Shown here one piece after another: positions 17,624 to 26,785 of a stretch of DNA of 64,000 nt. The DNA is from Gp1-AA122 sp035631655 (GTDB taxonomy: Bacteria; Acidobacteriota; Terriglobia; Terriglobales; Acidobacteriaceae). Location of the stretch: NCBI GenBank assembly GCA_035631655.1, contig DASQIH010000158.1, positions 1 to 64,000 of the forward strand. Direction: 5' to 3'. Under the pieces are notes generated by a model. The model saw only the letters and a program-made list of their open reading frames with translations, searched no databases and was not told the origin of the DNA. The translations under genes and the position numbers were made by a program. Every line of letters starts with the position of its first letter. Positions within the stretch are counted from its first letter, which is position 1.

Positions 17624-19096
17624 ATGTCAACGTTGGTGGAGTGTGTTCCGAATTTTTCCGAGGGCCGCGATAAGGCGCGCGTCGATGCCATCATCGAAGC
17701 CATGAAAATAGATGGCGTATACCTGCTGGACCGCGAGATGGATGCGGACCACAACCGCTGCGTTATCACGCTGGTCGGCGAGCGCGAGCCGATCCAGGAA
17801 GCCGCGATTCGTGGTGTCGGGAAAGCCGCTGAATTAATTGATCTCAACAAACATCAGGGGGCGCATCCGCGGATGGGGGCGGCCGATGTAGTGCCTTTCA
17901 TTCCTATCGCGGGCGTGACTATCGAAGATTGTGTGGCCATGGCGCGGCACGTGGGTGAGCAGATCTGGAAGCGCTATCAAATTCCGGTGTATTTGTACGA
18001 AGCCGCAGCCACCACTCCAGAGCGGCAGAACTTGGAGAACATCCGGCGCGGGCAGTTCGAAGGCATACGCGACGAGATTGCGACGAACCCGGCACGACGG
18101 CCGGACTTCGGCGAGCCCCGCGTGCACCCTACGGCGGGCGCCACCGTGGTCGGAGCGCGCAAGTTTCTTATCGCTTACAACATTTTTCTAAACACGCCCG
18201 ATGTCGAGATCGCCAGGAAGGTCGCCAAGGCGGTCAGATTCTCGAGCGGCGGGCTGCGCTACGTGAAGGGAGCTGGTTTCCTGGTGCGAGGCTTGGCGCA
18301 AGTTTCCATGAACCTCACGGATTTTGAGCAGACGCCCATTCATCGGATCTTCGAATTTGTGAAGCGGGAAGCGGCGCGCTATGGAGTGAGCCCGGTGAGC
18401 AGCGAGATTGTCGGCTTGATTCCGAAGAAGGCTCTGGAGGCGGCCGCCGAGTGGTTCCTGCAAGTCGAGAATTTTGATTCGTCGCTGATTCTGGAGAACC
18501 GTCTGACCGCGGTGATGGGCGGCAAGGCCGCCGTCGGCGGATTGCGTGCGGGAGTCGAGCCCTTTATCGAACAGCTAGCGGCGCCCACGGCGACTCCGGG
18601 TGGCGGCAGCGCGGCGGCGGCCACTGGAGCCATGGCGGCGGCGCTGGCGAACATGGTTGCGGCGATGTCGCGCGGCAAGAAAGCTTATCTGCAATATGAG
18701 AATCAACTGAGCACCGCGATTGGACGACTTACTCAGTTACGCGAGGAGCTTAAGACGGCCATTGACGCCGATGCCGAATCCTTTAATACGGTGATGAAGG
18801 CGTACAAGCAAGCCAAGGAATCGGCCGAGGGCAATGGGATTATCGAGGCGGCGCTACGCCAGGCGACCAGCGTGCCGTTAGGTGTTGCCGAGCGCGCGAG
18901 GGAGGTGGCGCAGATCGCCGAGAGCCTGAAGCCGATCACCAATCCCAACATGAAGTCGGACCTCACGACTTCGATGGCCTTGGCGCAGGCTGCAATCCAG
19001 GGTGCCCTGGCGAATGTCGAAGTCAATCTGGAATCGATGAAGGACGAGGGATTCGCGGCCGAAACGAGGAAGAAGGCCGCGGCGTTGAAGGGCTAG
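17624..19096 (+). CDS. ftcD: Glutamate formimidoyltransferase / formimidoyl-THF cyclodeaminase fusion
   Basis: A 490-residue bifunctional enzyme of histidine breakdown and one-carbon metabolism: it moves the formimino group from formiminoglutamate to tetrahydrofolate, then cyclises it with loss of ammonia. The N-terminal transferase (about 1-300) has LVECVPNFSEGRDKARVDAI, LLDREMDADHNRCVITLVG and GAHPRMGAADVVPFIP. The C-terminal cyclodeaminase (about 310-490) has the folate-binding loop APTATPGGGSAAAATGAMAA. The two-domain order is as in animals and some bacteria. No other hut genes are near, so it stands alone. A possible terminator follows at 19210. Confidence 0.95.
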   Translation: MSTLVECVPNFSEGRDKARVDAIIEAMKIDGVYLLDREMDADHNRCVITLVGEREPIQEAAIRGVGKAAELIDLNKHQGAHPRMGAADVVPFIPIAGVTIEDCVAMARHVGEQIWKRYQIPVYLYEAAATTPERQNLENIRRGQFEGIRDEIATNPARRPDFGEPRVHPTAGATVVGARKFLIAYNIFLNTPDVEIARKVAKAVRFSSGGLRYVKGAGFLVRGLAQVSMNLTDFEQTPIHRIFEFVKREAARYGVSPVSSEIVGLIPKKALEAAAEWFLQVENFDSSLILENRLTAVMGGKAAVGGLRAGVEPFIEQLAAPTATPGGGSAAAATGAMAAALANMVAAMSRGKKAYLQYENQLSTAIGRLTQLREELKTAIDADAESFNTVMKAYKQAKESAEGNGIIEAALRQATSVPLGVAERAREVAQIAESLKPITNPNMKSDLTTSMALAQAAIQGALANVEVNLESMKDEGFAAETRKKAAALKG

Positions 19097-19128
19097 GTTC
19101 AGGCTTTGTGGGCACAGAAGAAATGCAG

Positions 19129-19155
19129 AGATCCTTCGCTGCGCTGAGGATGACA
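19129..19155. repeat. GTCATCCTGAGCG palindromic repeat, copy 3 (short, inverted)
   Basis: AGATCCTTCGCTGCGCTGAG followed by GATGACA is a compact form of the same element, with the arms almost touching. Confidence 0.65.
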
Positions 19156-19209
19156 ACGCCTGGTGTCCTGATAGCGCTAACCATGCAGGTGTGCTCGAGG
19201 TTACGAAAC

Positions 19210-19233
19210 GAGAGTGCGTACGCCCTCTCTTTT
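19210..19233 (+). terminator. Possible terminator after ftcD
   Basis: GAGAG and CTCTC flank GCGTACGC and are followed by TTTT. It is 114 bp past the ftcD stop, so the assignment is uncertain. Confidence 0.35.
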
Positions 19234-19314
19234 GCAGGACTAGAATACAATTAGAGAAAGTAGCGGGTCACGGCAGGCAATGTTCTGCATCTAAGTAAAT
19301 ACTCAAGAGGGGTT

Positions 19315-20250
19315 ATGAGGATTCTGGCTCGAACACTCACTTCGGTTTTGTTGTTCAGCATGGCGGCGTGGGCAATGCCGTTGGGAACCAATGCGCGTAC
19401 CGTGATTCCGTCGGATGTGCAGCAGATCATTTCGGTGGACTACCGGGCGCTGCGCGGATCGGAGACGGCCATGGCGCTGAAAGCGCAGGTCCTACCGGAG
19501 AGCTTGAAGCAATTCGAAGAAGCTCTAAAAGGCGTTGGCATTAATCCGGAAAAGGATGTGGACCAGCTGACCTTCGCTTCCTACCGCATACCGAAGCAGG
19601 GGACGCGGGTCGTGGGCATCGCGCAGGGCGTGTTTCCGCTGAAGGCAGTCAACAAGAAAATGGCGCTCAAAAAGATCAAGCCGACGCGTTATCACTCGGC
19701 CTTGATTTATCCCATGGCAGGTGGGATGGAAATGACTTTTCTGGACGAGAACACCCTGCTTTTCGGCGAGCGCTCGGCGTTGCAGGATGGGCTCAACACA
19801 CGCGATGGCTACAACACGGGATTAGACTCGAATCCCCAGATTGCAGACATGCTTTCGGGTGTGGATTCGGGACCAGTATGGAGCGTTCTCGATCAGCAGG
19901 GTACCCAGAACATGTTGCGTTCGGCCCTGGGCGATGCGGCCAAACTGGCCGACTATGAGACCGTCAAAAAGCGGCTGCTGGGGTCGCGCTACAGCATGAA
20001 CTTTGCTAACGGCGTGAACTTCGACCTGGATGTAGTCACTTCCGATTCCATCACCGCATCGACTCTATCTTCAGTGCTGAAGGCTGGGGTTCTGTACAAG
20101 AAGATGAATGCCTCGCCGGTTGAGAAGATAGCGATGGACAGCCTGACGGTGGATTCAGACAGTTCCAACCTCCAGCTGCACTTTAAGACCGACGACAAGA
20201 AATTCCAGTCGCTTCTGCACTCCGATCTGTTTGCGGCAGTTTCGCGTTAG
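19315..20250 (+). CDS. Exported protein of unknown function
   Basis: A 311-residue protein with a signal peptide (RTLTSVLLFSMAAWAMPLG). The mature part starts VIPSDVQQIISVDYRALRGS and looks like a mixed alpha/beta fold, with repeated short patterns such as VVGIAQGVFPLKAV, MEMTFLDENTLLFGERSAL and SGPVWSVLDQQGTQ. It has no Cys in the mature part, no transmembrane segment after the signal and no motif I recognise. GAGGGG precedes the ATG. It is a single gene, convergent with the small gene at 20286. Confidence 0.78.
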   Translation: MRILARTLTSVLLFSMAAWAMPLGTNARTVIPSDVQQIISVDYRALRGSETAMALKAQVLPESLKQFEEALKGVGINPEKDVDQLTFASYRIPKQGTRVVGIAQGVFPLKAVNKKMALKKIKPTRYHSALIYPMAGGMEMTFLDENTLLFGERSALQDGLNTRDGYNTGLDSNPQIADMLSGVDSGPVWSVLDQQGTQNMLRSALGDAAKLADYETVKKRLLGSRYSMNFANGVNFDLDVVTSDSITASTLSSVLKAGVLYKKMNASPVEKIAMDSLTVDSDSSNLQLHFKTDDKKFQSLLHSDLFAAVSR

Positions 20251-20285
20251 AGACCGCTCAGGAACAAGCCACGCCTCCAGTCACC

Positions 20286-20564
20286 TCACAAAGCCTTATA
20301 CAGGATGATGCGGTCGGCGGAATAAACGTCCACACCCCACTTGCCTCCTGCGGGACAAGGGGGATGGGCCATCTTTTTTCCATCTACGGCAACCAGGTGA
20401 CCGGAGCCGAGAGCGGCCTCCAAAAGAGTTTGCAGGCGGCCCGAATCGGTCAGCACGGCGACCGTCTTCCCGGGTTCGTCGCGCACCTCGATCAGGGCGT
20501 GACATCCTTTAAATTTTGGCAGGTTGTACCCTTCCACCAGAGAGACATGTCCGAAGAGTTCCAT
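20286..20564 (-). CDS. Small conserved-looking protein, unknown function
   Basis: A 92-residue protein without signal peptide or membrane segment. It reads MELFGHVSLVEGYNLPKFKG, then ALIEVRDEPGKTVAVLTDSG, RLQTLLEAALGSGHLVAVDG, and ends with WGVDVYSADRIILYKAL. A very good ribosome site (GGAAGGAG) stands 8 bases before the ATG, which supports it as real. No family is recognised. Confidence 0.6.
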   Translation of the reverse strand: MELFGHVSLVEGYNLPKFKGCHALIEVRDEPGKTVAVLTDSGRLQTLLEAALGSGHLVAVDGKKMAHPPCPAGGKWGVDVYSADRIILYKAL

Positions 20565-20813
20565 AAAATCGCTCCTTCCGGGGGGACGCAGAATCCGTTC
20601 CTTGCCTTTTCTTCTGCATCGGTCAGGAGATCGGTGCCCGGTCCAGACAAGCTAATGTTAGGCAGGGCGGAGGGATTTTCGGTAGTTTTTCCCCACAAAA
20701 TACGTGGTTTATTCGTGTGTTCCGGTTCCGAAAAAGGAATGCCCTGCGGCGGGAAACGACGCGCCCGCACGCCAGTCGGTACTTCTCGGCATGAATATTA
20801 CCAAAAAGCGCCG

Positions 20814-22268
20814 TCACTTGGTCTTCTGAGCTGCAATGCTAGCGCGCTTCTCGCGAGCCCAGCCTTCCTTTACCATTTGCCGGGAGCGGCCCAGGGCCAG
20901 GGCATCGGCTGGCACATCCTCGGTAATACAGGAAGAGGCGCCGACGTAGGCACCTTTGCCGATTCTAACCGGCGCAACCAGAGTGGAGTCGCTGCCTACG
21001 AAGACCCCGTCTTCGATGATGGTTTTGTGCTTGTGTACACCATCGTAGTTGCAGGTGATGGTGCCCGCACCTACGTTCACATCAGCGCCGATCTCGGCAT
21101 CGCCGAGATAGGTGAGATGGTTGGCTTTGGAGCCCTTGCCCAGCTTGACCTTCTTGGTCTCAACGAAATTGCCGACATGCGCGCTCTCGCCAATTTCGCT
21201 ACCCGGCCGCAGGTGAGAATAGGGACCGATGATGGCGCCGTCAGCGACTCGACTCCCATCCATGACCGTGCCGGGACGGACAAGCACGCCTTCTCCGATT
21301 TGCGAGTTGCTGATTATAGTGTAGGAACGGATGCGGCAGTCGGAGCCGATGCGCGTCCGGCCCAGTAACTGCACGAAGGGTTCAATGACCGTATCGGGAC
21401 CGATCTCAACGTCACTGTCAATCACGCACGTGGCAGGATATTGGATCGTGGCACCTTCGGCCATCAATTGCAGGCACTTCGCCATGCGCAAGTGCTGGTC
21501 GAGTGCCACCAACTCGGCGCGTGTGTTGCTGCCCAGGATTTCTTTTGCATCAGGCGTCTCGATGGCCACCACCCGTTCCCCGGCTTTCTTGAGCAGCGCG
21601 GCCATGTCGGTCAGATAAAGCTCGTGGTGCGGGTTGTCGGTGCCCAGGTCACCAATGTGCTCAAACAGTGGCTTGGTCGCGAATGCGTAGAACCCCGAAT
21701 TGATTTCTCGAATCTTCTCTTGACCTTTCTTAAGCAGCTTCTGCTCGACGATGGCTTGCACCTCATCGCTTTTTGCACTCTTGCGCACGATGCGCCCGTA
21801 ACCAGTGGGGTCGTCCAATCGGGCGGTCAGGATGGTCATGGCCGCATTCTTGGCCAGGTGGAAGTCTCGAATTTTCTCGATGGTCTTGGAGGTAATCAGG
21901 GGAGCGTCGCCAGACAACACTAGCACGTGGTCGTAATTTTTCAGCGCGTCGCCGGCGACCATAATGGCGTGTCCGGTGCCCCGCTGCTCGGCCTGCAGAA
22001 CGAGGTTCACGCCGCTGTCGGCCACGGCGTTGCGAACACGGTCAGCTTCGTGGCCGATGATCGCGTAGACATCTTTTGCAGATGCAACCCGCGTAGCAGC
22101 CGCGATCACGTGGGCCAGCAGCGGCTTGCCTCCGACTTCATGCAAAACTTTAGGGTGTTTCGATTTCAGCCGCGTGCCTTTGCCGGCTGCCAGGATGGCA
22201 AGCGCGAAGCTGGCATCGCCGATGGCTGCGGGGTGGGAACCCGAGCTCTTCCGTCTTGACTTTGGCAT
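20814..22268 (-). CDS. glmU: UDP-N-acetylglucosamine pyrophosphorylase / glucosamine-1-P acetyltransferase
   Basis: A 484-residue bifunctional enzyme making UDP-GlcNAc for peptidoglycan and LPS. After a basic 24-residue N-terminal extension, the pyrophosphorylase domain begins with LAILAAGKGTRLKSKHPKVL and has VLQAEQRGTGHAIMVAG and LVLSGDAPLI. From about residue 265 the left-handed beta helix of the acetyltransferase follows (VIDSDVEIGPDTVIEPFVQL, SHLRPGSEIGESAHVGNFVE, GKGSKANHLTYLGDAEIG, GTITCNYDGV). I used the ATG at 22268. It lies 34 bp after yvcK and is the last gene of the TPR-yvcK-glmU operon, a sensible link since YvcK affects envelope carbon flow. Confidence 0.97.
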   Translation of the reverse strand: MPKSRRKSSGSHPAAIGDASFALAILAAGKGTRLKSKHPKVLHEVGGKPLLAHVIAAATRVASAKDVYAIIGHEADRVRNAVADSGVNLVLQAEQRGTGHAIMVAGDALKNYDHVLVLSGDAPLITSKTIEKIRDFHLAKNAAMTILTARLDDPTGYGRIVRKSAKSDEVQAIVEQKLLKKGQEKIREINSGFYAFATKPLFEHIGDLGTDNPHHELYLTDMAALLKKAGERVVAIETPDAKEILGSNTRAELVALDQHLRMAKCLQLMAEGATIQYPATCVIDSDVEIGPDTVIEPFVQLLGRTRIGSDCRIRSYTIISNSQIGEGVLVRPGTVMDGSRVADGAIIGPYSHLRPGSEIGESAHVGNFVETKKVKLGKGSKANHLTYLGDAEIGADVNVGAGTITCNYDGVHKHKTIIEDGVFVGSDSTLVAPVRIGKGAYVGASSCITEDVPADALALGRSRQMVKEGWAREKRASIAAQKTK

Positions 22269-22302
22269 CGCACTCAATATAGCGCGAGCTTAGCTATGGG
22301 TG

Positions 22303-23400
22303 TTAACGAGAAACCGCACCGTTGGGAGCGATCTTTTGTATGTCGGGCGACTGGGTGACCAGCGCAATCAGATCGCGGGCGACCTGGTCGGTGGCGTGGC
22401 GGGCGGCCCCTGCTTCCTCCAGGTAATCGCCCAACACAGGGCAGACGCCCTGCGCCTCGATGCGGTCCAGGTCAGCAACAATCTGGGAAGCGCCTTCCAA
22501 AGCGTATTTGGCCTTTAGCTCAAGTGACACGGCCGTGCGATTGATAAGGGCGTAATCAAAGATGCGTCCGCCGGCGTGCTGGTTGAGGGCGCGAATGTGA
22601 TCGGCGGCAGTCAGTCCCAGGCTCTCGTTGGCCTGAGTCATCAGGTTACAGACAAAAACCTTAGTGGCCGGGGAGTCAACGATCGCCTGTGGAATGCCAC
22701 GCACCAGCAAATTCGGAATCAGGCTGGTGAACAGCGAGCCCGGACCGATGGTGATCAAGTCGGCGGTGGCAATGGCCTCGAGCGTCTGGGAAAGAGGCTG
22801 CACGTCGGGCGGCACTAAAACCAGTTCTTTAATGCGGCCCTTGCTGGCTGTAATTTTCGTCTCACCGCGCACTCGGGTGCCATCTTCCATGAGAGCTTCT
22901 AATTCCACGTTGGAAGTGGTAGCCGGAAAAATATGACCACGGGTAAACAGGATCTCGGCCGACAGGCGGACGGCTTCAGCAAAGTCGCTGGTGATCGAAG
23001 TGAGCGCGGTAAGAAAAAGGTTTCCGAAGCTGTGGCCTTCCAAGCCGGAGCCTTTGCTGAAACGATGCTGGAAAAGTCGGGAGAGTAGGGCCTCATCTTC
23101 GGACAGGGCGACGATGCAGTTGCGGATGTCGCCCGGCGGCAACATGTTGAATTCTTTGCGCAGACGGCCGCTGGAGCCGCCATCGTCGCTGACCGTGACA
23201 ATGGCCGAAAGTTCATGGATCACGGGTTCAGTCGGTTGCGCCGACCGGACCGTGCCCGGCGCCGGGACGTAGCGCTTGAGCCCCTTCAGCAAGGTGGACA
23301 AACCTGTGCCGCCGCCGATCGCAACCACCCTTAAAGGCTGCCCGTGAGCGCGCGTGCTACCTGCGCCGGAGGAAGCTGCGGAACCCTGCTGGGTGCTCAT
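22303..23400 (-). CDS. yvcK: YvcK/GlmR-type gluconeogenesis factor (CofD-like fold)
   Basis: A 365-residue cytoplasmic protein of the YvcK (GlmR) family, which binds UDP-GlcNAc in Bacillus and steers carbon toward cell-wall precursors. Signatures: VVAIGGGTGLSTLLKGLKRY near the N-terminus, VTVSDDGGSSGRLRKEFNML, PPGDIRNCIVALS, LEGHSFGNLFLTALT and ITIGPGSLFTSLIPNLLVRG. A Ser/Ala/Gly-rich stretch of about 22 residues precedes the fold. The ATG at 23400 lies 9 bp after the TPR gene, and glmU follows 34 bp later; this pairing supports the GlmR-like role. Confidence 0.92.
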   Translation of the reverse strand: MSTQQGSAASSGAGSTRAHGQPLRVVAIGGGTGLSTLLKGLKRYVPAPGTVRSAQPTEPVIHELSAIVTVSDDGGSSGRLRKEFNMLPPGDIRNCIVALSEDEALLSRLFQHRFSKGSGLEGHSFGNLFLTALTSITSDFAEAVRLSAEILFTRGHIFPATTSNVELEALMEDGTRVRGETKITASKGRIKELVLVPPDVQPLSQTLEAIATADLITIGPGSLFTSLIPNLLVRGIPQAIVDSPATKVFVCNLMTQANESLGLTAADHIRALNQHAGGRIFDYALINRTAVSLELKAKYALEGASQIVADLDRIEAQGVCPVLGDYLEEAGAARHATDQVARDLIALVTQSPDIQKIAPNGAVSR

Positions 23401-23409
23401 TTGGACATC

Positions 23410-23970
23410 CTAGTGGCTGTCTTCGGAGCCGCTAGCCGTGGGCAGTTCACCCGGGTCAGGATATAGGAGTTCTGTGAAGCGGGGATCCTCAGCCAGGTTC
23501 TGGAAATCGGAATCATTGCGTGCCTGGAATCGCAGCGATGGGTTCAACTTGATGGCTTCGTCCAGATGCTTCAGGGACTCTTCCACGCGGCCCGTCAGGC
23601 AGTCGAGTGCAGCCAGACCATAGGCGACATAGTCGGCTTTGGGGTTCTGCTTAATCAGCTTCTCGAGATGTTCGCGGGCACTGACGTAGTCGCCTACGTT
23701 CATCAGGGAGACCGCATAGTCATAGTGCTCTTCCAGAGTCTTAAACTGGGTGGCCGTACGCTCCATGTGCTGGTTACAGGTGTTGAGGTGGGTCCTGGCG
23801 CGATCCGCCAATTCGAGGCTGGGGCCAGCGAGAACCTTCTGTAAAAGGCCCTTGGCCTTTTCGAACTTATGTTCCTGCATGGCGCGCAGGCCGGCCTCAT
23901 AATTTTGCACAGCCTGTGCAAAGCGGGGATCGTCTGCCAAGGATTTCTTGGGTTTGCTTGTCGTGGCCAT
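23410..23970 (-). CDS. Small cytoplasmic TPR protein
   Basis: A 186-residue protein without signal peptide. It has TPR-like helical repeats at about 20-55 (AVQNYEAGLRAMQEHKFEKA), 85-115 (YAVSLMNVGDYVSAREHLEK) and 118-150 (ADYVAYGLAALDCLTGRVEE), ending with FTELLYPDPGELP. The last two units fit the TPR spacing well. It starts the operon with yvcK (9 bp) and glmU, so a helper role in envelope-precursor control is possible, but this is only context. Confidence 0.82.
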   Translation of the reverse strand: MATTSKPKKSLADDPRFAQAVQNYEAGLRAMQEHKFEKAKGLLQKVLAGPSLELADRARTHLNTCNQHMERTATQFKTLEEHYDYAVSLMNVGDYVSAREHLEKLIKQNPKADYVAYGLAALDCLTGRVEESLKHLDEAIKLNPSLRFQARNDSDFQNLAEDPRFTELLYPDPGELPTASGSEDSH

Positions 23971-24222
23971 GTGTAGAACTCGTCCTTGTAGCTTCGTAAG
24001 TAATTCCCTGTATTATAGTTAGACAAATACGTTGAAGATCTGCTACGGATTTAGTCAGGCCTCATGTTCCTCGCTCTAACTGGCGCCTCTGCCGCGGGCA
24101 ACTCCCTTCCTGTGGAAAACACCTCTCGACTCACCCGAAAAGGTTTATACGCGCGCCGAGTAGAGCGCGTCAACCTGAGCACGGAGAGGCACAGGTAGGG
24201 TCTGAGACGAACCGCCTAAGAG

Positions 24223-24678
24223 CTAATTCATCGAGGCAGCCGACTCGAGATTAACCCGCTTCCACTCGCCTTTGATGATCGCGGCACGGATTTGTTTCGC
24301 GGTCTTGCCTTTCTTGTGCTCAGCATAGCTGTAGTAGAGCTCTTTCAGGCAAGTGGCGCATTGGGCGCCGTGCGTATTTTCGAAGCAGCTGTGCAGGCTG
24401 TTGTGCCCCATGCGATCGCAATAGCAATAGCAGGGCTGCTGATGGAGGACCACGGGGACCTTTTTGGCCAAATCATAAGCGTGAGTCTGATAGGGGTACT
24501 GGGCGTCTTCTCCCCAAAGCTGCTCCTTGGGCAAAATCGGCGGCAGCTTGGTGCCCGGCCTGGGTGGACCCGCGTTGTAGGCCGGTACCCCGGAAGGCTC
24601 GTCCTGCGTGGACCATTGCGCGGACATGGATAGTGTCACCAGAAAGAGAAACGCCAAGACAAAACCACGTTTGAGCAT
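24223..24678 (-). CDS. Exported Cys-rich protein with PCYCYC motif
   Basis: A 151-residue protein with signal peptide (RGFVLAFLFLVTLSMSAQ). The C-terminal half has a dense set of possible metal ligands: QQPCYCYCDRMGHNSLHSC, then ENTHGAQCATCLKE. This resembles the PCYCGC-type domain of Bacillus lipoproteins, with three Cys in C-x-C-x-C, a His, a further Cys, and a final C-x-x-C. It may bind copper, iron or zinc outside the cytoplasm; the metal is not known. The middle is Pro-rich (GVPAYNAGPPRPGTKLPPIL). The gene stands alone, divergent from lepB. Confidence 0.75.
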   Translation of the reverse strand: MLKRGFVLAFLFLVTLSMSAQWSTQDEPSGVPAYNAGPPRPGTKLPPILPKEQLWGEDAQYPYQTHAYDLAKKVPVVLHQQPCYCYCDRMGHNSLHSCFENTHGAQCATCLKELYYSYAEHKKGKTAKQIRAAIIKGEWKRVNLESAASMN

Positions 24679-24849
24679 GTGGAAGGTACCTCGGTCCGCT
24701 TATTGTAACCGAGGACGGAGCGTGTTGGGCAGCCCCAGGGGCTGTACCGCCCTTGTTATCGCGGGTGACGCTGTCGAGGACGCGTCGCGGGAAAAATCTG
24801 TGCGGGCAACCTGAGCGATTCTGCGGAACTCGTAATACAATGAGAGACC

Positions 24850-25440
24850 ATGCCGGATTTGGGTAGTCCCCCACAAGCAATTCTGAGCGGGGCGGTAACC
24901 ACAGGGGTAACGCCCGCGCCACGGGCAGCGCTCCCCGTGCTCGCGGTGTGGTTGCGCGATCTGATTATTTCGCTCGCCATCTCGGCGTTCATCATCATCT
25001 TCCTGTATCAGCCGGTGAAGGTCGAGGGCACCAGCATGATGCCCTCGCTGGATGACCAGGAACGCATCTTTGTCAACAAATTCGTGTACCGGCTGGAACC
25101 CATCCAACGCGGAGATATCGTGGTCTTCCGCTACCCCCGTGATGTTTCCAAGAGCTACATCAAGCGCGTGATCGGCTTGGCCGGCGACCACATCCGCATC
25201 GATGACGGGCAAGTCTACGTGAATGGCAGGCCGCTGGATGAGGACTACGTGCCCGCCGCTTATGCCGACGAGCGCTCGTATCCCGAGATCGTGGTCCCGA
25301 CGAACTCCTATTTTGTACTGGGAGACCACCGCAGCATGTCGAATGACAGCCGTGATTTTGGACCGGTAAAGGAAGGCTATATCTATGGCAAGGCGGTGTT
25401 CGGGTACTGGCCGATGGATAAGCTCGGAAGATTGCGATAA
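24850..25440 (+). CDS. lepB: Signal peptidase I
   Basis: A 196-residue type I leader peptidase of the inner membrane, which removes Sec and Tat signal peptides. One N-terminal anchor (LRDLIISLAISAFIIIFLYQ) is followed by the catalytic Ser box VKVEGTSMMPSL, the Lys box SYIKRVIGLAGDHIRI and the closing box VLGDHRSMSNDSRDFG. The Ser/Lys dyad is intact. The first ~30 residues are an Ala/Pro/Gly-rich extension. It is a single gene upstream of carA; a heptamer array lies in the gap. Confidence 0.96.
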   Translation: MPDLGSPPQAILSGAVTTGVTPAPRAALPVLAVWLRDLIISLAISAFIIIFLYQPVKVEGTSMMPSLDDQERIFVNKFVYRLEPIQRGDIVVFRYPRDVSKSYIKRVIGLAGDHIRIDDGQVYVNGRPLDEDYVPAAYADERSYPEIVVPTNSYFVLGDHRSMSNDSRDFGPVKEGYIYGKAVFGYWPMDKLGRLR

Positions 25441-25447
25441 AGACCAA

Positions 25448-25468
25448 GGTCTCGGGTATCAGGTCTCG
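25448..25468. repeat. Heptamer array, three units
   Basis: GGTCTCG, GGTATCA and GGTCTCG follow in a 7-base period, 7 bp after the lepB stop. They are the GGTCTCA family also seen at 9748, 47654 and (inverted) 47911. Confidence 0.7.
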
Positions 25469-25578
25469 AGAGTCACGATTCCTGAAAACAGAAGGCGGAG
25501 ATCTTAAGCTAGAAATTCACAATTGGTCTTCTGCCGCATCCCTGCTAAAATCTGAAAAATCCACTCCCAGGAGCAGGA

Positions 25579-26709
25579 ATGCAGGCTATCCTTGCGCTGG
25601 AAGACGGGCGCGTCTTCCGCGGCAAAGGCTACGGCGCCAAAGGCGAGTGTTACGGCGAAGTCGTTTTCAATACTTCCATTACCGGCTACCAGGAAATTTT
25701 CACCGACCCTTCTTACTGCGGCCAGATCGTAGTTCTCACCAATCCTGAAATCGGCAATTACGGCACCAACATCGAGGACAACGAGGCTACCCGCCCGTAT
25801 ATCGAGGGGCTGATCGTGCGTGAGTTCTCGAAAGTGAGCTCCAACTGGCGCTCCCAGCAAGTTGCAGAAGAGTACATGGAGCAGTTCAAGCTACCGGTCC
25901 TCGGCGACATTGATACTCGCGCGTTGGTGCGGCATTTGCGCGATCACGGCGTGATGCGCGGTGTGATCTCGACCATCGAGAGCGACTCGGAGAAGCTGGT
26001 GGCGAAGGCGCGCTCGATTCCAAAGATGGACGGTACCGACCTGGCTAAGGTGGTCAGCACCAAGCGGCCGTACGTCTGGGAGACCGGCGAACGCTCGCAT
26101 GAGCCGGTCGAAGTCGTGGGCGTGAAGGATGAACCCGCTCGCTTCCATGTGGTCGCGTACGACTACGGCATCAAGCAGAACATCCTGCGCAAACTGCGCG
26201 GCGAGGCCTGCAAGGTCACGGTTGTTCCGGCGGAAACTAAAGCCGAAGACGTACTGGCTTTGAAGCCGGATGGCGTGTTTTTGTCGAATGGCCCGGGCGA
26301 CCCGGAGCCTTGCACTTATGCGGTCGATAACATCCGCCGGCTAATGGGACGGCAGCCGATTTTCGGGATTTGCCTCGGCCATCAATTCACGGGAATTGCA
26401 CTGGGTGGAAAAACTTACAAGCTGAAATTCGGACATCACGGCGCCAATCATCCCGTGAAGCAACTACAGACCGGCAAAATCGAGATTACCGCGCACAACC
26501 ACAACTTCGCGGTAGATCCTGACTCTCTACCCCAGAGCGAAGTCGAATTGACCCACATGGATTTGAACGACTCGACCCTGGAGGGCTTGCGTCACCGGAA
26601 CCTGCCACTTTTCAGTGTGCAGTACCACCCAGAAGCGTCGCCGGGGCCGCACGATTCGCACTACTTGTTCAAGGACTTCGTGAAGATGATGGAGGAGTTT
26701 AAGAAGTAA
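25579..26709 (+). CDS. carA: Carbamoyl-phosphate synthase small subunit
   Basis: A 376-residue glutamine amidotransferase subunit that supplies ammonia to CarB for arginine and pyrimidine synthesis. The N-terminal domain has LALEDGRVFRGKGYGAKGEC and FNTSITGYQEIFTDPSY. The class I glutaminase domain has LSNGPGDPEPC, the nucleophile Cys in IFGICLGHQFTGIALG, and the His and Glu in VQYHPEASPGPHD. AGGAGCAGG precedes the ATG. carB lies 683 bp downstream with another gene between, and all three run in the same direction. Confidence 0.97.
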   Translation: MQAILALEDGRVFRGKGYGAKGECYGEVVFNTSITGYQEIFTDPSYCGQIVVLTNPEIGNYGTNIEDNEATRPYIEGLIVREFSKVSSNWRSQQVAEEYMEQFKLPVLGDIDTRALVRHLRDHGVMRGVISTIESDSEKLVAKARSIPKMDGTDLAKVVSTKRPYVWETGERSHEPVEVVGVKDEPARFHVVAYDYGIKQNILRKLRGEACKVTVVPAETKAEDVLALKPDGVFLSNGPGDPEPCTYAVDNIRRLMGRQPIFGICLGHQFTGIALGGKTYKLKFGHHGANHPVKQLQTGKIEITAHNHNFAVDPDSLPQSEVELTHMDLNDSTLEGLRHRNLPLFSVQYHPEASPGPHDSHYLFKDFVKMMEEFKK

Positions 26710-26718
26710 TCAGTATCT

Positions 26719-26732
26719 GGTACCCGGTACCC
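26719..26732. repeat. Two heptamer units GGTACCC
   Basis: GGTACCC occurs twice in tandem just after the carA stop, with the same 7-base period as the longer arrays. Confidence 0.5.
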
Positions 26733-26742
26733 AGCAAGGCTT

Positions 26743-26767
26743 GTCATCCCGAGCGGAGCGAGGGATC
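26743..26767. repeat. GTCATCCTGAGCG palindromic repeat, copy 4 (short)
   Basis: GTCATCCCGAGCGGAGCGAG followed by GGATC. It lies 18 bp upstream of the ATG at 26786 and is in frame with that gene, so automated start calls may wrongly include it. Confidence 0.65.
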
Positions 26768-26785
26768 GGCAGTCGAGTGACAAGA

